Program-made: the position numbers and the translations under genes
Shown: piece after piece, positions 42,814 through 52,333 of the stretch
Numbering within the stretch: position 1 is the first letter of the stretch
How the letters are laid out: every line of letters begins with the position of its first letter
The notes under the pieces: model-generated
Told to the model about the DNA's origin: nothing
The model's input: the letters and a program-made list of their open reading frames with translations, nothing else
Database searches by the model: none
Source: Brachyspira hyodysenteriae ATCC 27164
GTDB lineage: Bacteria; Spirochaetota; Brachyspiria; Brachyspirales; Brachyspiraceae
Reading direction: 5' to 3'
Length of the DNA stretch: 64,000 bases
Assembly: GCF_001676785.2 (NCBI RefSeq)
Contig: NZ_CP015910.2
Location: forward strand, 744,001 to 808,000

Positions 42814-44388
42814 ATGAAAAAAATTTTCATTGTTTTTATTTTTATTTCTATTGTATCAGCAGTATTTATACATATTTATGCATTTAATAAAACGGCTATA
42901 TATATAGATCCGATATATCATTTATATGACATGAAACAATATTATGAAACAAAGACTATACCCGTTGTGGGAAATAGGCTTATGAATCCTGATTATGTTA
43001 CAGATAACACTAGTTATGCAAGGATACCTGGAGGCTTTTATTATATACTTTATTTATTTTGCTATACTTTGGGAGGAACATCTATTATAGGAGCAAGAAT
43101 TATCTATATTATATTTTGTATGATTATACTTGCTTTATTTTTATTTTGGATATATAAGAGATTTTCTTTATATTTATGTGCTGTTTTGTCTGGATTGATA
43201 CTAACTAATGGGTATGTTATATTTTCTTCAAATGATTTTTGGAATCCGAATATACCTTTAATGCTTTCTTTCATATTGTTTATAATGTTTTCTGAGTATG
43301 TATCAAATAATGATGAGAAGATAGTTTTTACATCTGCAATGTTTATTTTTCCTATAGAAGCTTTAATGGCTCAAGGGCATATTGCTGTATTTTTTTCTAT
43401 TGTTCCTACTACTATTTTTTATCTTATTTTTAGATATAAAAGAACATTAAAATATCTTAAATCACATTTGCTTGGAGTTTTTATAGCTTTTTTAACATAT
43501 TTACCTTATCTAGTTTCAGAAATTAAAAATGGATTTTTAAATACTAATTTAATGCTTAATATGCAAAGTAGTTCAAGTTTTAAAGGTTTGCCTCAAGTTT
43601 ATTCAATATTAATTTTTCCTACTAATGAAATGTCAGTTTTATACGGCAGTAATTCTACACCTGTTAATTATTTTTGGTTCAATGAAAATACTTTTTTTAT
43701 AGGTATGATATTTTTGGCTTTTACTGCTGTTATTTCTTTGGCAGCATTTGTATATGCTATAATATTTTTAATTAAATCAAGAAAAATTAAATTAGAAAAT
43801 AATACTGCTGTTATCGAAAAAGAAGTATTTATATTTTATTTATTATTTATACCGGCTACATGTTTTACATTTTTTATATCTAAATCACTACCTGGTACAT
43901 TTAGGTATTTATATGGAGTGTTTGCTTTTTCTTTTATACCAATAATAATATTGTTTAATGAATTATTGAAAGATAAAAAGAAAATATTATTAACTTCTAT
44001 AATACTTCTTACATTAAATAGCATTAATATGGGATTTCTTCATATGACAAGATATTATAATTTATTTGAAGCTCCATATACAGAGAAAAAATTTAGAAAT
44101 ATATTGACGGCTATATCAAAAGATGCTGAAGGAAATTCTTTTAAGCTAATACTATATGATGATCATTATTTTGATAATATGCAAGTATCTTATTTTCCGA
44201 ATTTAGAGTGGAATAGAGATGATAATTCAAAATTAACTTATTTTATATATTATGAAATAGATAATATAAGATTAAAAACAACTGGTAAAAATAAACATTA
44301 TGATGATATATTAAATAATTTGCCTAATGATGCTGAGCTTATTGCTGGTGATGATAAATTAAGAGTTTACAGATATATTGAACAATAA
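42814..44388 (+). CDS. Polytopic membrane protein, GT-C-like, paralogue 2
   Basis: A 524-residue integral membrane protein, tandem paralogue of the preceding one. Shared blocks are YHLYDMKQYYETKTIPVVGNR, ARIPGGFYYILYLFCY, NDFWNPNIPLMLSFILFI, ALMAQGHIAVFFSIVP and LIFPTNEMS(V/F)LYGS. The C-terminal 110 residues are soluble and less conserved. A GT-C glycosyltransferase role is possible but unproven. It lies between oppF and oppA; the reason for its place in a peptide-transport cluster is not evident. Confidence 0.6.
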   Translation: MKKIFIVFIFISIVSAVFIHIYAFNKTAIYIDPIYHLYDMKQYYETKTIPVVGNRLMNPDYVTDNTSYARIPGGFYYILYLFCYTLGGTSIIGARIIYIIFCMIILALFLFWIYKRFSLYLCAVLSGLILTNGYVIFSSNDFWNPNIPLMLSFILFIMFSEYVSNNDEKIVFTSAMFIFPIEALMAQGHIAVFFSIVPTTIFYLIFRYKRTLKYLKSHLLGVFIAFLTYLPYLVSEIKNGFLNTNLMLNMQSSSSFKGLPQVYSILIFPTNEMSVLYGSNSTPVNYFWFNENTFFIGMIFLAFTAVISLAAFVYAIIFLIKSRKIKLENNTAVIEKEVFIFYLLFIPATCFTFFISKSLPGTFRYLYGVFAFSFIPIIILFNELLKDKKKILLTSIILLTLNSINMGFLHMTRYYNLFEAPYTEKKFRNILTAISKDAEGNSFKLILYDDHYFDNMQVSYFPNLEWNRDDNSKLTYFIYYEIDNIRLKTTGKNKHYDDILNNLPNDAELIAGDDKLRVYRYIEQ

Positions 44389-44457
44389 TATAGTAATTAT
44401 TATTTTAATAAATTAAATACTTTTTATTTTAAAATTGCATATATAATTAATTTTTTG

Positions 44458-44485
44458 TTGACAATACTTTATTATGAAATATAAT
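44458..44485 (+). promoter_or_regulatory. Consensus promoter of oppA
   Basis: TTGACA (44458-44463), 16 bp, TATAAT (44480-44485), both full consensus, about 35 bp before the oppA start. This lets the binding protein be made at a higher level than the permease. Confidence 0.85.
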
Positions 44486-44519
44486 TCCATAAATAAATAA
44501 CATACTAAGGTTAGGTACA

Positions 44520-46124
44520 ATGAAAAAGTATATTTTTATAGTTTTTATTATTTCTGTTTTTATATTCTCATGTTCAAACAAGTCTAATATTGAAGATAAT
44601 GCGGTATATGTGAATTTAGGTGCTGAGCCTAAAACTATAGATCCTGCTTTGAATATAACATTGCAGGGTTCTACATATGTAACTCATTTATTTGAATGTT
44701 TAACTACGAAGTATAAAGATATTGCCATTCAGCCTGGAGCAGCAGAGAGCTGGGATATATCTGAAGACGGACTTACATATATTTTTCATTTAAGAACTAA
44801 TGGTAAATGGTCTGACGGAAAACCTTTAACTGCGCATGATTTTGAATATTCATGGAAGAGAGTAGTTGACCCTGATACTGCAAGTGAACCTAGTTATTTA
44901 TTTGAACCTATACTTAACTTTTCTAATGTTAATGGCGGATATATGCCTGTTGATGAATTTGGAATAAAGGCTATAGATGATTATACTTTAGAGGTAAAAT
45001 TAGAATATCCTACAGCTTATTTTTTGGAGCTTGTGAACTTGCCTGTATTTTCACCGGTAAGAAAGGATATGGTAGAAAAAGATCCTGATAATTGGACTAG
45101 AAATCCTAAAACTTGTATAGGTAACGGAGCTTTTGCTTTATATGAAAGAAAACCTGATCAAAGTATTACAGTTATAAAAAATACTAATTATTGGGCAGCT
45201 GATACTATAGTTGCTGAAAAAATTAAATTTGTTCTTATGGATAATCCTAATTCTGCAGTGGCTGGAGTGAAAGAAGGCTCTTTACATTTTTCAGATCAAT
45301 TCCCTTATCAGGATATAGATACTTTGAGAGAAGAAGGCTATATTGATACTGCTACTAGAATAGGTACTCAGTATTATGCTTTAAATACTACTAATGAAAC
45401 TTTAAAAGATAAAAGAGTAAGAAAGGCATTATCTCTTGCAATAGATAGAAACTATATAGTAGAAAATGTTTTGAAATCAGGAAAACCTGCTGGGGCATTA
45501 GTTCCTTGGGGGGTTACAGATGTTGAAGGATATTTCAGAGATAATGCTGGTGAATATATAAGCACAAATAAAGAAGATTATAAAAAGAATGTAGAAGAAG
45601 CTCAGAGATTAATGGCTGAGGCAGGCTATCCTAATGGAGAAGGTTTCCCTGTATTAGAGTTCTTCCTTACTTTCAGTAATGATATACCTATGTTTGAAGC
45701 TGTGCAGAATATGTGGAAAGTTAATCTTGGAATAGATGTTAAACTTACTCAGATGGAATTCGCTCCATTTATTCATGCATTTAGAACAGAAAGAAATTAT
45801 ACTATGGCCGCAGCAAGCTGGACAGGAAGTTATAATGATCCTACTACTTTTTTAGGTATGTTTGTAAGCTATTCATATAAAAATCACTCTCTATTTACTA
45901 ATAAAGCATTTGATGATGCAATAATTGCAGCTTCAAGAACTATAGATCAGAATATTAGAATGAGAGAATTACATAAGGCTGAAAAAATATTGATAGAAGA
46001 TGAGGCTGTTATAATACCTATAGCATATTTCGAACCTGCTGTATTAAAAAGTCCGAATTTGAAAGATGTATTTTATATACCTTTTGCTCAGTATAAATTT
46101 TCATATTCCTATTTAGAAAAATAA
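44520..46124 (+). CDS. oppA: Oligopeptide-binding lipoprotein OppA
   Basis: A 534-residue family-5 binding protein. Signal helix and lipobox (VFIFSC) make it a lipoprotein. The family core is clear: TIDPALNITLQGS, GLTYIFHLRTNGKWSDGKPLTAHDFEYSWKRVVDP, CIGNGAFALYERKPDQ, and DKRVRKALSLAIDRNYIVEN. It is a paralogue of the protein at 11786 (same motifs, similar length). Genomic context with oppBCDF and its own strong promoter make it the main substrate-binding protein of this importer. Confidence 0.92.
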   Translation: MKKYIFIVFIISVFIFSCSNKSNIEDNAVYVNLGAEPKTIDPALNITLQGSTYVTHLFECLTTKYKDIAIQPGAAESWDISEDGLTYIFHLRTNGKWSDGKPLTAHDFEYSWKRVVDPDTASEPSYLFEPILNFSNVNGGYMPVDEFGIKAIDDYTLEVKLEYPTAYFLELVNLPVFSPVRKDMVEKDPDNWTRNPKTCIGNGAFALYERKPDQSITVIKNTNYWAADTIVAEKIKFVLMDNPNSAVAGVKEGSLHFSDQFPYQDIDTLREEGYIDTATRIGTQYYALNTTNETLKDKRVRKALSLAIDRNYIVENVLKSGKPAGALVPWGVTDVEGYFRDNAGEYISTNKEDYKKNVEEAQRLMAEAGYPNGEGFPVLEFFLTFSNDIPMFEAVQNMWKVNLGIDVKLTQMEFAPFIHAFRTERNYTMAAASWTGSYNDPTTFLGMFVSYSYKNHSLFTNKAFDDAIIAASRTIDQNIRMRELHKAEKILIEDEAVIIPIAYFEPAVLKSPNLKDVFYIPFAQYKFSYSYLEK

Positions 46125-46196
46125 ATATTGATTTATGATAAAAATTGTATATCATGTAGTATATGTGGAAATTATATTACTTAGGAATCATTTATT

Positions 46197-46640
46197 ATGG
46201 AAGACATTTTTATAGGAAAATTAATTAAAGAATTGCATACTACTTTGGATAATAGATTCAATAGGTTTTTAGATAGACATAAATTAACTTCTTCTCAAAT
46301 GGATATATTAATGTTTCTTTATCATAATGAAGAGAAAATAATTAATCAAAGAGATATAGAAAATTTTTTGGGTTTAAGTAATCCTACAATAGCAGGTACT
46401 TTATATCGTCTTGAAAAAAAGGGATTTATAAAAAGAAAGATAAGCTCTGAAGATAAGAGGTATAAAGAAATATATCTTACTCAAAAAAGCAAGAAATTAA
46501 AAGAGATTGTATTTGAAGATATTAGGAGAAATAATGAAACTATGTTTTCTAATATGACAGATGAGGAAAAAGAAACTTTAGTATTCATAATAAAAAAACT
46601 TCTTAGCAATATACAAGATAAGGATAATCCTTTTAACTAG
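46197..46640 (+). CDS. MarR-family transcriptional regulator
   Basis: A 147-residue MarR protein: helical dimer region, then winged helix with LTSSQMDILMFLYH, the recognition helix LGLSNPTIAGTLYRLEKKGFIKR, and the wing basic motif SEDKRYKEIYLT. AGGA stands before the ATG. It lies 72 bp after oppA and 26 bp before an unknown gene that it may be co-transcribed with. Its target and ligand are unknown; its own operon or oppA are the obvious candidates. Confidence 0.9.
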   Translation: MEDIFIGKLIKELHTTLDNRFNRFLDRHKLTSSQMDILMFLYHNEEKIINQRDIENFLGLSNPTIAGTLYRLEKKGFIKRKISSEDKRYKEIYLTQKSKKLKEIVFEDIRRNNETMFSNMTDEEKETLVFIIKKLLSNIQDKDNPFN

Positions 46641-46666
46641 TTTTATAGAATTATAAAAAATAAGTT

Positions 46667-47470
46667 ATGATTGGAATAGAAGTTGATAAAAAAGCTAAAA
46701 GAATATTATTCAATTATTTCTGGAAAAATGGCTGGATAGATGATAGCAAAATGCATATAAATGAAGAAGATTTTTTATATGCAAAAGAAAAAGGCTTGAT
46801 GTTTGACTTTTCAAAAGAAATTATTAAATATGATGAGCTTATAAAAAATATATCTAATCTTATAAAAGAAATAGATTTTAATGATACAGTAAAAGCTTTT
46901 TTATGCAGTTTATCATCTAGGGCAATTCATTTAAGAAGTTTTGTATCTAGTTATTATTTAGGTCAAAAAATAATTTCTTATGATTTTTCAAAAAATGAAA
47001 ATATAGAAAATGAATTTTATAAAAAATATAATATCATTGTAGATGATTTTAAGTTAGAACATCAAAATGTTTATAATTTTGAGAAATATAAATGGGGCGG
47101 AGTGAGACTTGAACAATTATCTTATATTTATTTTGATTTAAGAGAGTTCAGTAAAATTGATTTTGAGTTTAATCCTACAAAAGAAGATATAAATATTTTT
47201 AATGCTATATTAGAAAAGATATATTCTTATAATATAAAAAATGATTCTGCAAACAAAATGCAAAAAGTATTAAAAGATATATTAAAATCCTCAAAATATG
47301 AAAGAATTATTCTTTTAGAAATACTTGCATATTTAGATATTTTAGAAGCAAAAGAAGAAAGGGACTACAGAGATACTGAATTATCAGAAAAGTTAATGAA
47401 TTGGAGAGGCGGAGACTCCTATAGTAAAATTAATGCTCAAAATATATTCGGCAATTATTTACCTATTTAA
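46667..47470 (+). CDS. Uncharacterised 267-residue protein
   Basis: I do not recognise this protein. It is soluble and largely helical, with no signal peptide. It has a tryptophan-rich start (FWKNGWIDDSKM), a central HQNVYNFEKYKWGGVRLEQLSY, and an end containing EKLMNWRGGDSYSKIN. It starts 26 bp after the MarR gene, so the two are probably in one transcript. There is no clear ribosome site at the ATG. Its stop codon shares the bases TTAA with the stop of the converging gene on the other strand. Confidence 0.75.
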   Translation: MIGIEVDKKAKRILFNYFWKNGWIDDSKMHINEEDFLYAKEKGLMFDFSKEIIKYDELIKNISNLIKEIDFNDTVKAFLCSLSSRAIHLRSFVSSYYLGQKIISYDFSKNENIENEFYKKYNIIVDDFKLEHQNVYNFEKYKWGGVRLEQLSYIYFDLREFSKIDFEFNPTKEDINIFNAILEKIYSYNIKNDSANKMQKVLKDILKSSKYERIILLEILAYLDILEAKEERDYRDTELSEKLMNWRGGDSYSKINAQNIFGNYLPI

Positions 47471-48672
47471 TTTATATACATTATTGGCATTACAAAGCAT
47501 ACAAATACAGAAAATACTAAATATACATATACAAACATTATAGGCTTATTATCTATTACTATATTTAATGTATTATTATCCTCTCTATTTTGAAATGAAC
47601 TTATAAAAGATTTAATAGTATTTAAAGAAATCAATATTAAATGTATAAAGAATATTATATTCAAAATTATTAATGTTAATTTATTAGGAGTAAGTCCGTA
47701 ATTTACTATTCTATATATAGTTGCTGTGATAGTGAGTATATCAAAAAGCAATGCAAATATTGGCACTATCAGATACATTGCTTTTATAAATATATTTGAT
47801 TTATTCTCCATTCTTGTAAACATTAAATTAATTATAGTTAATGATAGAATTATATTATATAATATATATACTAATCTATTATTGTATGGTCTTGATTCAT
47901 AAGGAAGTATAAGAAACATCATTATAAATATAGTAAATAGGTTAATCACTAAAATGAATCTTGAAATATACATTGATATTATAGATTTAGTATTATTATA
48001 TATTTTGTATGCTATAAATGGTACGAATCCATACAAAAATATTATAAGACATATAACAATCTTTGCTATTGTAAATCCAATATCTGTTGATGATGAAAAT
48101 AATGCTGCTATAGAAAATCCAACTATAAAAAGTGCATAAAATAATATAGCCAAAATTGTACTGCTTCCCGTATTAAGTATTAAAAACCATGTAAAAGTAT
48201 CTCCGAATGAAGTAAAAAAGTCAGATATAGAATCAGTATCTGTTACATTAAATGAATTGTATGAAAGCATCATTATTACAAAAAATATAATATTAAAAAA
48301 TATAATTCTATTCATTAATATTTGAAAATCTGGAGTATCGGTGGGAGGCATATAAACATAATTAAAAAATATATTAGAAAAACTTGCAATCAAAGATATA
48401 AATAAAAATGATAAAAATGTAATTAAAATAAGTTTTTTATTTAAATTATTTAAATGAAAAACTATAGTAAAACAAAATAGATAAAAACTAATAAAGAAAT
48501 GCATATTTAAAAATATTGGGAGTATATAGTTTTCGTCTATATTTTTTAATGTAATTATATAAATACATGCAGGAATAGTTGATATTGCTGATATTAATAT
48601 ATATTGTAATGTTTTTAAATAATTTTTCTTTTTTATATTATTTTGAGTAGTTAAATTATTATTATTATTCAT
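47467..48672 (-). CDS. Uncharacterised polytopic membrane protein
   Basis: A 401-residue protein with about ten hydrophobic helices and short loops. The N-terminus is asparagine-rich and cytosolic, then helix 1 begins near residue 22. It has many Ile, Phe and Asn residues and no transporter or enzyme motif I can name. Several segments (FTWFLILNTGSSTILAILFYALF; trimmed core WFLILNTGSS) may be pore-lining but this is not decisive. It converges with the 267-residue gene, the two stops overlapping by 4 bp. Confidence 0.75.
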   Translation of the reverse strand: MNNNNNLTTQNNIKKKNYLKTLQYILISAISTIPACIYIITLKNIDENYILPIFLNMHFFISFYLFCFTIVFHLNNLNKKLILITFLSFLFISLIASFSNIFFNYVYMPPTDTPDFQILMNRIIFFNIIFFVIMMLSYNSFNVTDTDSISDFFTSFGDTFTWFLILNTGSSTILAILFYALFIVGFSIAALFSSSTDIGFTIAKIVICLIIFLYGFVPFIAYKIYNNTKSIISMYISRFILVINLFTIFIMMFLILPYESRPYNNRLVYILYNIILSLTIINLMFTRMENKSNIFIKAMYLIVPIFALLFDILTITATIYRIVNYGLTPNKLTLIILNIIFFIHLILISLNTIKSFISSFQNREDNNTLNIVIDNKPIMFVYVYLVFSVFVCFVMPIMYIN

Positions 48673-48810
48673 TTCATAAACTCCGTAATTTGACTAATAA
48701 TATATATCATAAACAAAAAAAATCAATGTAAATAATACAATGCTTTTTATTGAAAAAACTCTTTTTTTATATTAAACTTAATTAATTATAAAATATTGGG
48801 ATTTGCAATT

Positions 48811-49668
48811 ATGTATAATGATATAGAAAATTATTTTTATGAGTTTTATAAAAAGTTTGAGAAAGATTCTGTATTAATGGCATTAGATTTTAATATTGAT
48901 AATATGTTATCAAAAAATTCTAAATTATATACTATAGATAAAAGTTATAAAGTAATAAAAAATGATATAACAAATATTTTGTCAGGGTATTCATTCAATG
49001 ATAATTTATTAGTTCATAATGGAAAATTGTATAATAAATCGGAAATAAATGATAATAAGGAATATATAAATAAATTGATAGATGAAGCATTCAATAAAAA
49101 TATATTGTACGGCATACCTTCATATTTTGTAGATAATACTAAAAAAATTAATAAGGCATTATTTTTGGATAGAGATGGAGTATTAATTGAGGATGTTGGA
49201 TATATAGGAACTACCGACAGAGTAAAAATAAATTCAGATTTTATTGATATAGTTAAATATGCAAAAGATAATGGATATATCACAATAGTAACAACAAATC
49301 AGGCAGGAGTATCATATAATTATTATACCAATGAAGATGTAGATAATGTTCATAAATACATATATGATGAATATAAAAATAAAGGTGCAATTGTAGATGA
49401 TTTTTATTATTGTCCTTATCATATTAAAGGGCATGTTGAGCCTTATAACATAGTTTCTATGCTGAGAAAACCTGAATGCGGGATGCATTTGCTTGCTTCA
49501 AAGAAATATAATATAGATTTACTTAATTCTTTTATGATAGGCGATAGAGATACTGATATTGTAAAAATACCTTATCTTCGTACATTATTAGTTGCAACAG
49601 ATGTTTATGATATAGAGAACAAAGAAAATATAGTAAAAATAGATGATATATACAATATTCTTAGATAA
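48811..49668 (+). CDS. HAD-IIIA phosphatase (GmhB-like) with an extra N-terminal domain
   Basis: A 285-residue protein. Residues about 110-285 are a HAD-IIIA phosphatase of the D,D-heptose 1,7-bisphosphate phosphatase (GmhB) type: ALFLDRDGVLIED (nucleophile and acid Asp), TIVTTNQAGVS, the KPECGMHLLA segment and FMIGDRDTDI. The zinc-binding cysteines of GmhB are reduced here (CPYHIKGH), so the zinc site may be partial. The first 105 residues are acidic, lysine-rich and unknown, and add a domain the ~180-residue GmhB lacks. I start at ATG 48811, since the longer frame begins with TTG. It probably acts on a sugar bisphosphate for surface glycans. Confidence 0.8.
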   Translation: MYNDIENYFYEFYKKFEKDSVLMALDFNIDNMLSKNSKLYTIDKSYKVIKNDITNILSGYSFNDNLLVHNGKLYNKSEINDNKEYINKLIDEAFNKNILYGIPSYFVDNTKKINKALFLDRDGVLIEDVGYIGTTDRVKINSDFIDIVKYAKDNGYITIVTTNQAGVSYNYYTNEDVDNVHKYIYDEYKNKGAIVDDFYYCPYHIKGHVEPYNIVSMLRKPECGMHLLASKKYNIDLLNSFMIGDRDTDIVKIPYLRTLLVATDVYDIENKENIVKIDDIYNILR

Positions 49669-49789
49669 AAATTATTTGTATGAATAAAGTTCGATTGTAG
49701 TAAATTTAAATTGTATTAAGCAAATTATAGAACAATTTTATCTTTATTAAATTAATAGTAAATTATCCTCTATTTGAACTAATAATGGC

Positions 49790-52180
49790 TTACTGCTGTA
49801 TTTCAGGTATTTCATTATTTTTTAATCTTTCAATAAAGCTTCTTAAATCGTTTTTGCTGCCTTGATTATTATTAACTTTTCCTCTTTCAATGATTCTCTT
49901 AGTACCAAGACTTACTATTGTTTGTATATCCAAAATGAAGCTTACAGTACCATCACCCAAAACAGTAGCACCAGCTAAACCTTCAGATTTTGTTATATTA
50001 TCTTTAAGAGTCTTAATAACTATATCCTGTTCACCTATTAGGTTATTAACAAGAAGTGCCACTTTTTTACCTTCAGAAGAAAGTATAACAGCATAATAAG
50101 ATTTTATATTGTTGTATCTTGAAGGAAGTCTGAATAATTCTTTTATGCTAAGTACATTGATAACATCATCCCTAACTTTAATAACTTCTATTCCTTCCAA
50201 TTCCTGAATATCTTTAACATCTATTTTTACAGTTTCCAATATACTGTTAATAGGAACTGCATAATATTCTTTTTCAGCATCAACTATAAGTGCTTGAATA
50301 ATAGCAACAGTAAGAGGAATTCTTAGGAAGAAAGTAGAACCTTTTCCCCATTCTGTTTCTATACCTACAGTACCATTGATTTTTTCTAAACTTTTCTTAA
50401 CAACGTCCATACCAACACCCCTTCCGGATACATTGGTAATTTTAGCAGCTGTAGAGAAACCAGGAGCAAATATATATTCAAGCATTTGTCTTTCAGAAAG
50501 TTTTGCATCAGCAGATACAAGTCCTTTTTTGACAGCACTTTCAAATATTTTCTGAGGTATCATTCCTTTACCATCATCAGATATTTTAATAATAATCAAG
50601 TTACCTTCATGCGAAGCACTTAAAACAACTGTACCTGTTCTAGGTTTTCCTGCTTTTTCTCTTTCATCAGGATGTTCTATACCATGGTCCATAGCATTTC
50701 TTATGATGTGAACTAATGGGTCAACTAATACTTCAATAACGGATTTATCTAATTCAGTTTCCTCTCCGTACATTTCCAATTTAACTTCTTTACCCAAATC
50801 TCTTGATAAGTCCCTTATAAGACGAGGGAATCTATTGAATGTCTGAGCTATAGGAAGCATCCTAATTTTCATTACAGTTTCCTGTAATTCATTTGTTACC
50901 CTTGTAAGAAGCTGATAAGAGTTTCTGAATCTGTCCAATGTATTTTTAAACTCTTCTTCCATTTTTACAAATTCATTTAATTTATTATTGAATCCGTCAA
51001 TATATGTATTTCTAATTTCTTTAGCTTCTTTTTTCTGCAAATGCTCTTCAAATTTTCTAAGTATCTGAACAATGCTGTCTCTGTAATATCTTTTAACTTC
51101 ATTGATGCCGGTACCTATAATTTTTTGATATGAAGTAAGGTCATCATCATACTGTATATATGAACTTTTATTTGTTACAAGCTCTCCAACCTGGTTCATC
51201 ATAGCATCAATTCTATCACTTTCAACCCTTAAGAAAGAGCTTTGTCTTTCTACTTTATGATCTTTACCGCCTTTACCAGCATCAGGTTTTTTAGCAGCAC
51301 CTGAAGAAGCAGGAGTTGCCTTTTGAGCTTCTTTTTGTTTTTTCTCTTGAAGGAATTTCTCATATTCTTCAAGTATTATTTCTTCTATTGATATTTCTTT
51401 AGTAACATCAGGTAAAGTAATAGCATCTATTATAGTTTGATCTTCTTTAATAGCAGCGAGTATATAAGTTACATGTTCATAAAATTCATCACCTTCCAAA
51501 GCTTCAAGAGGAGGTATACTTCCCATTATTTCGCCTACATCTTTCAATGCAACGAATACTTGAACCCCGCCTACAGTTCTCATAGGACTCTCAGGATCAA
51601 AACTAACATGAACTAACTTAGTTTTTACATTTTCTTCTACATTATCCCTTATTATTCCAAGTAAATCGCTGTCATTTGGAAGAAGTTCATATTTATTAAC
51701 TTTCTTTTCTGCTTCAGAGGCAGCAGGAGCATTTCCTGATGGAGCAGCTGCAGCAGGAGCATCTCCGGAAGATGGAGCAGGACCTTGTCCTAATTTCATA
51801 TTTTTGAAATCTTCTAATTTTTTTATTTCTGCTTCTATATCTCCGGAATATTCGCTTTCTTCACTTGCAGTATTAATAAGGTCTTTTAATATATCTATAC
51901 CTTTTAAAAGCACATCTATGGTAGCATCATCTACTTCAATTTTATTATTTCTTATTAAATCTAATAAGTCCTCAAATCTATGGGCATATTTTTGTGTTTC
52001 AACGAGTTCTACAGCACCGGCACTTCCTTTTAAAGTATGAACGGCCCTAAATATTTCCTGTATTGCATCAACATTGTTTCTTTCATTATCCAAAATAAGA
52101 ATATTTTGTTCAAGTCTATCCAGCATTTCAAATGCTTCTTCAAAGAAATCTTTAAGCAGACTTTTTATATAATCATCCAT
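49790..52180 (-). CDS. cheA: Chemotaxis histidine kinase CheA
   Basis: A 796-residue CheA. Order: P1 phosphotransfer domain with His48 in AVHTLKGSAG; an Ala/Pro/Ser-rich linker (about 130-160); P2 (about 165-285); a Lys/Ala-rich linker; P3 dimerisation helices (about 320-460); P4 ATP-binding kinase (N box VDPLVHIIRNAMDHGIEHP, G1 DDGKGM, G2 GRGVGMDVV); P5 CheW-like domain (about 650-780). It phosphorylates CheY to steer the periplasmic flagella. All catalytic motifs are present. No other che gene is near in the window. GGGGCG precedes the ATG. Confidence 0.95.
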   Translation of the reverse strand: MDDYIKSLLKDFFEEAFEMLDRLEQNILILDNERNNVDAIQEIFRAVHTLKGSAGAVELVETQKYAHRFEDLLDLIRNNKIEVDDATIDVLLKGIDILKDLINTASEESEYSGDIEAEIKKLEDFKNMKLGQGPAPSSGDAPAAAAPSGNAPAASEAEKKVNKYELLPNDSDLLGIIRDNVEENVKTKLVHVSFDPESPMRTVGGVQVFVALKDVGEIMGSIPPLEALEGDEFYEHVTYILAAIKEDQTIIDAITLPDVTKEISIEEIILEEYEKFLQEKKQKEAQKATPASSGAAKKPDAGKGGKDHKVERQSSFLRVESDRIDAMMNQVGELVTNKSSYIQYDDDLTSYQKIIGTGINEVKRYYRDSIVQILRKFEEHLQKKEAKEIRNTYIDGFNNKLNEFVKMEEEFKNTLDRFRNSYQLLTRVTNELQETVMKIRMLPIAQTFNRFPRLIRDLSRDLGKEVKLEMYGEETELDKSVIEVLVDPLVHIIRNAMDHGIEHPDEREKAGKPRTGTVVLSASHEGNLIIIKISDDGKGMIPQKIFESAVKKGLVSADAKLSERQMLEYIFAPGFSTAAKITNVSGRGVGMDVVKKSLEKINGTVGIETEWGKGSTFFLRIPLTVAIIQALIVDAEKEYYAVPINSILETVKIDVKDIQELEGIEVIKVRDDVINVLSIKELFRLPSRYNNIKSYYAVILSSEGKKVALLVNNLIGEQDIVIKTLKDNITKSEGLAGATVLGDGTVSFILDIQTIVSLGTKRIIERGKVNNNQGSKNDLRSFIERLKNNEIPEIQQ

Positions 52181-52333
52181 TTATACGCCCCATAAAATTG
52201 AAAATCTTATTATATATTATCGTAAAAACCTAAAAATATCTATAGCAAATAATATTTTGCTTGAAAATATAATAATTTATTATATGATAAAAACAGTTAA
52301 ATGTCTACTTTTTTATTTTAAAGGAGTGTAAAA

